Shown here: positions 63,754-64,000 of the stretch, piece after piece
Numbering within the stretch: the stretch's first letter is position 1
How the letters are laid out: every line of letters starts with the position of its first letter
Assembly: GCA_903824665.1 (NCBI GenBank)
Contig: CAIJXT010000030.1
Coordinates: forward strand, 186,001 to 250,000
DNA from: an uncultured Bacteroidota bacterium
Lineage (GTDB): Bacteria > Bacteroidota > Bacteroidia > Chitinophagales > Chitinophagaceae
Direction: 5' to 3'
Length of the DNA stretch: 64,000 nucleotides
The notes under the pieces: generated by a model
Database searches by the model: none
What the model was told of the DNA's origin: nothing
Seen by the model: only the letters and a program-made list of their open reading frames with translations
Position numbers and translations under genes: made by a program

Positions 63754-64000
63754 TCAGTATTGTATGTCTAATGTGTTTTCAGCGCAAAATGGGTACAACG
63801 GATGTGCTTTCGCCTTGCTGAAAAAATCGGCAGCCGTTACCAGATATATATCAGAGTTGATCTGACCTATTAACGGATATACCTCATCAATGTTCCCCGC
63901 TTTTATTCCGTTTGCAGCATCTATGAATGGTATCGCAGCCAGATTCAGTATTGGTTTATTAACCGTGGTTGTGAAAATAGTTTCGCATCCCGATAGATAA
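63754..64000 (-). CDS. C-terminal part of a probable lipoprotein, truncated by the window
   Basis: The minus-strand frame reads 81 residues from the window edge to TGA: YLSGCETIFTTTVNKPILNL, then IPFIDAANGIKAGNIDEVYP and ...DIYLVTAADFFSKAKAHPLY, ending CAENTLDIQY. The beginning resembles a lipobox (LSGC), suggesting the signal peptide lies just outside and the mature protein is about 78 residues. No family is recognised. It is followed after 3 bp by the kamA-like gene, so it heads that operon. Function unknown. Confidence 0.6.
   Translation of the reverse strand, partial: YLSGCETIFTTTVNKPILNLAAIPFIDAANGIKAGNIDEVYPLIGQINSDIYLVTAADFFSKAKAHPLYPFCAENTLDIQY

Noticed and set aside
1-64000. tRNA, rRNA or insertion sequences
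   Set aside because: I scanned the gaps by eye and found no cloverleaf, rRNA core or transposase; a dedicated tRNA search could not be run.

Overview
This window looks like a chromosomal stretch from a member of the Bacteroidota, most likely the Chitinophagales/Chitinophagaceae. The reasons are the type IX secretion (T9SS) genes porU, porV and gldJ, a PorP/SprF-family protein, several large secreted proteins ending in T9SS sorting or CHU_C ('gliding motility-associated') domains, a Bacteroidota-style dcw cluster, and housekeeping proteins with insertions typical of that phylum (MraY, LspA). I see no phage, transposase, CRISPR array, rRNA or tRNA. Both ends cut through a gene.

Layout. 1-4.3 kb: a truncated giant Ig-repeat CHU_C protein with its PorP/SprF-like partner, closed by a bidirectional terminator. 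4.4-11 kb: thiolase, a cation/proton antiporter, a T9SS cargo protein, and a minus-strand run of alpha/beta hydrolase, CBS-domain protein and DUF3109 protein. 11-16.5 kb: a NHL/Ig-repeat T9SS cargo protein and an O-methyltransferase, set between two gene-poor stretches rich in TGCGCA palindromes; the second holds a 225-bp tandem duplication. 16.5-19.8 kb: a DUF4294 protein, a small unknown protein and purL. 19.8-20.5 kb: a gene-free stretch with a cluster of DnaA-box sequences. 20.5-37 kb: a complete, co-directional division and cell-wall operon (mraZ, rsmH, ftsL, ftsI, murE, mraY, murD, ftsW, murG, murC, ftsQ, ftsA, ftsZ), mostly with overlapping or nearly touching genes, ended by a strong terminator after ftsZ. 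37-46 kb: a second CHU_C protein, an SBBP-repeat T9SS cargo protein, an AcpH-like phosphodiesterase and a serine-hydrolase lipoprotein. 46-53 kb: porV and porU on the minus strand, divergent from gldJ. 53-61 kb: murF, then a SOS-type mutagenesis cassette: an XRE/S24 repressor divergent from imuA-imuB-dnaE2 with a perfect palindrome between them. 61-64 kb: minus-strand zapA, lspA, a YCII-like secreted protein, a KamA-type radical SAM protein, and the 3' end of a probable lipoprotein.

How the parts fit. The dcw genes, murF and zapA cover most of lipid-II synthesis and early divisome assembly. PorU/PorV/GldJ belong to the secretion and attachment machinery that would process the sorting-domain proteins encoded in the same window. 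The imu cassette is a translesion-synthesis module; its S24 regulator has the features of a self-cleaving, LexA-like repressor and is the best candidate for its damage switch. The points most worth testing are the DnaA-box cluster before mraZ, the self-contained regulator/operator of the imu cassette, the long lysine/alanine-rich tail on FtsQ, and the palindrome-rich intergenic repeats.
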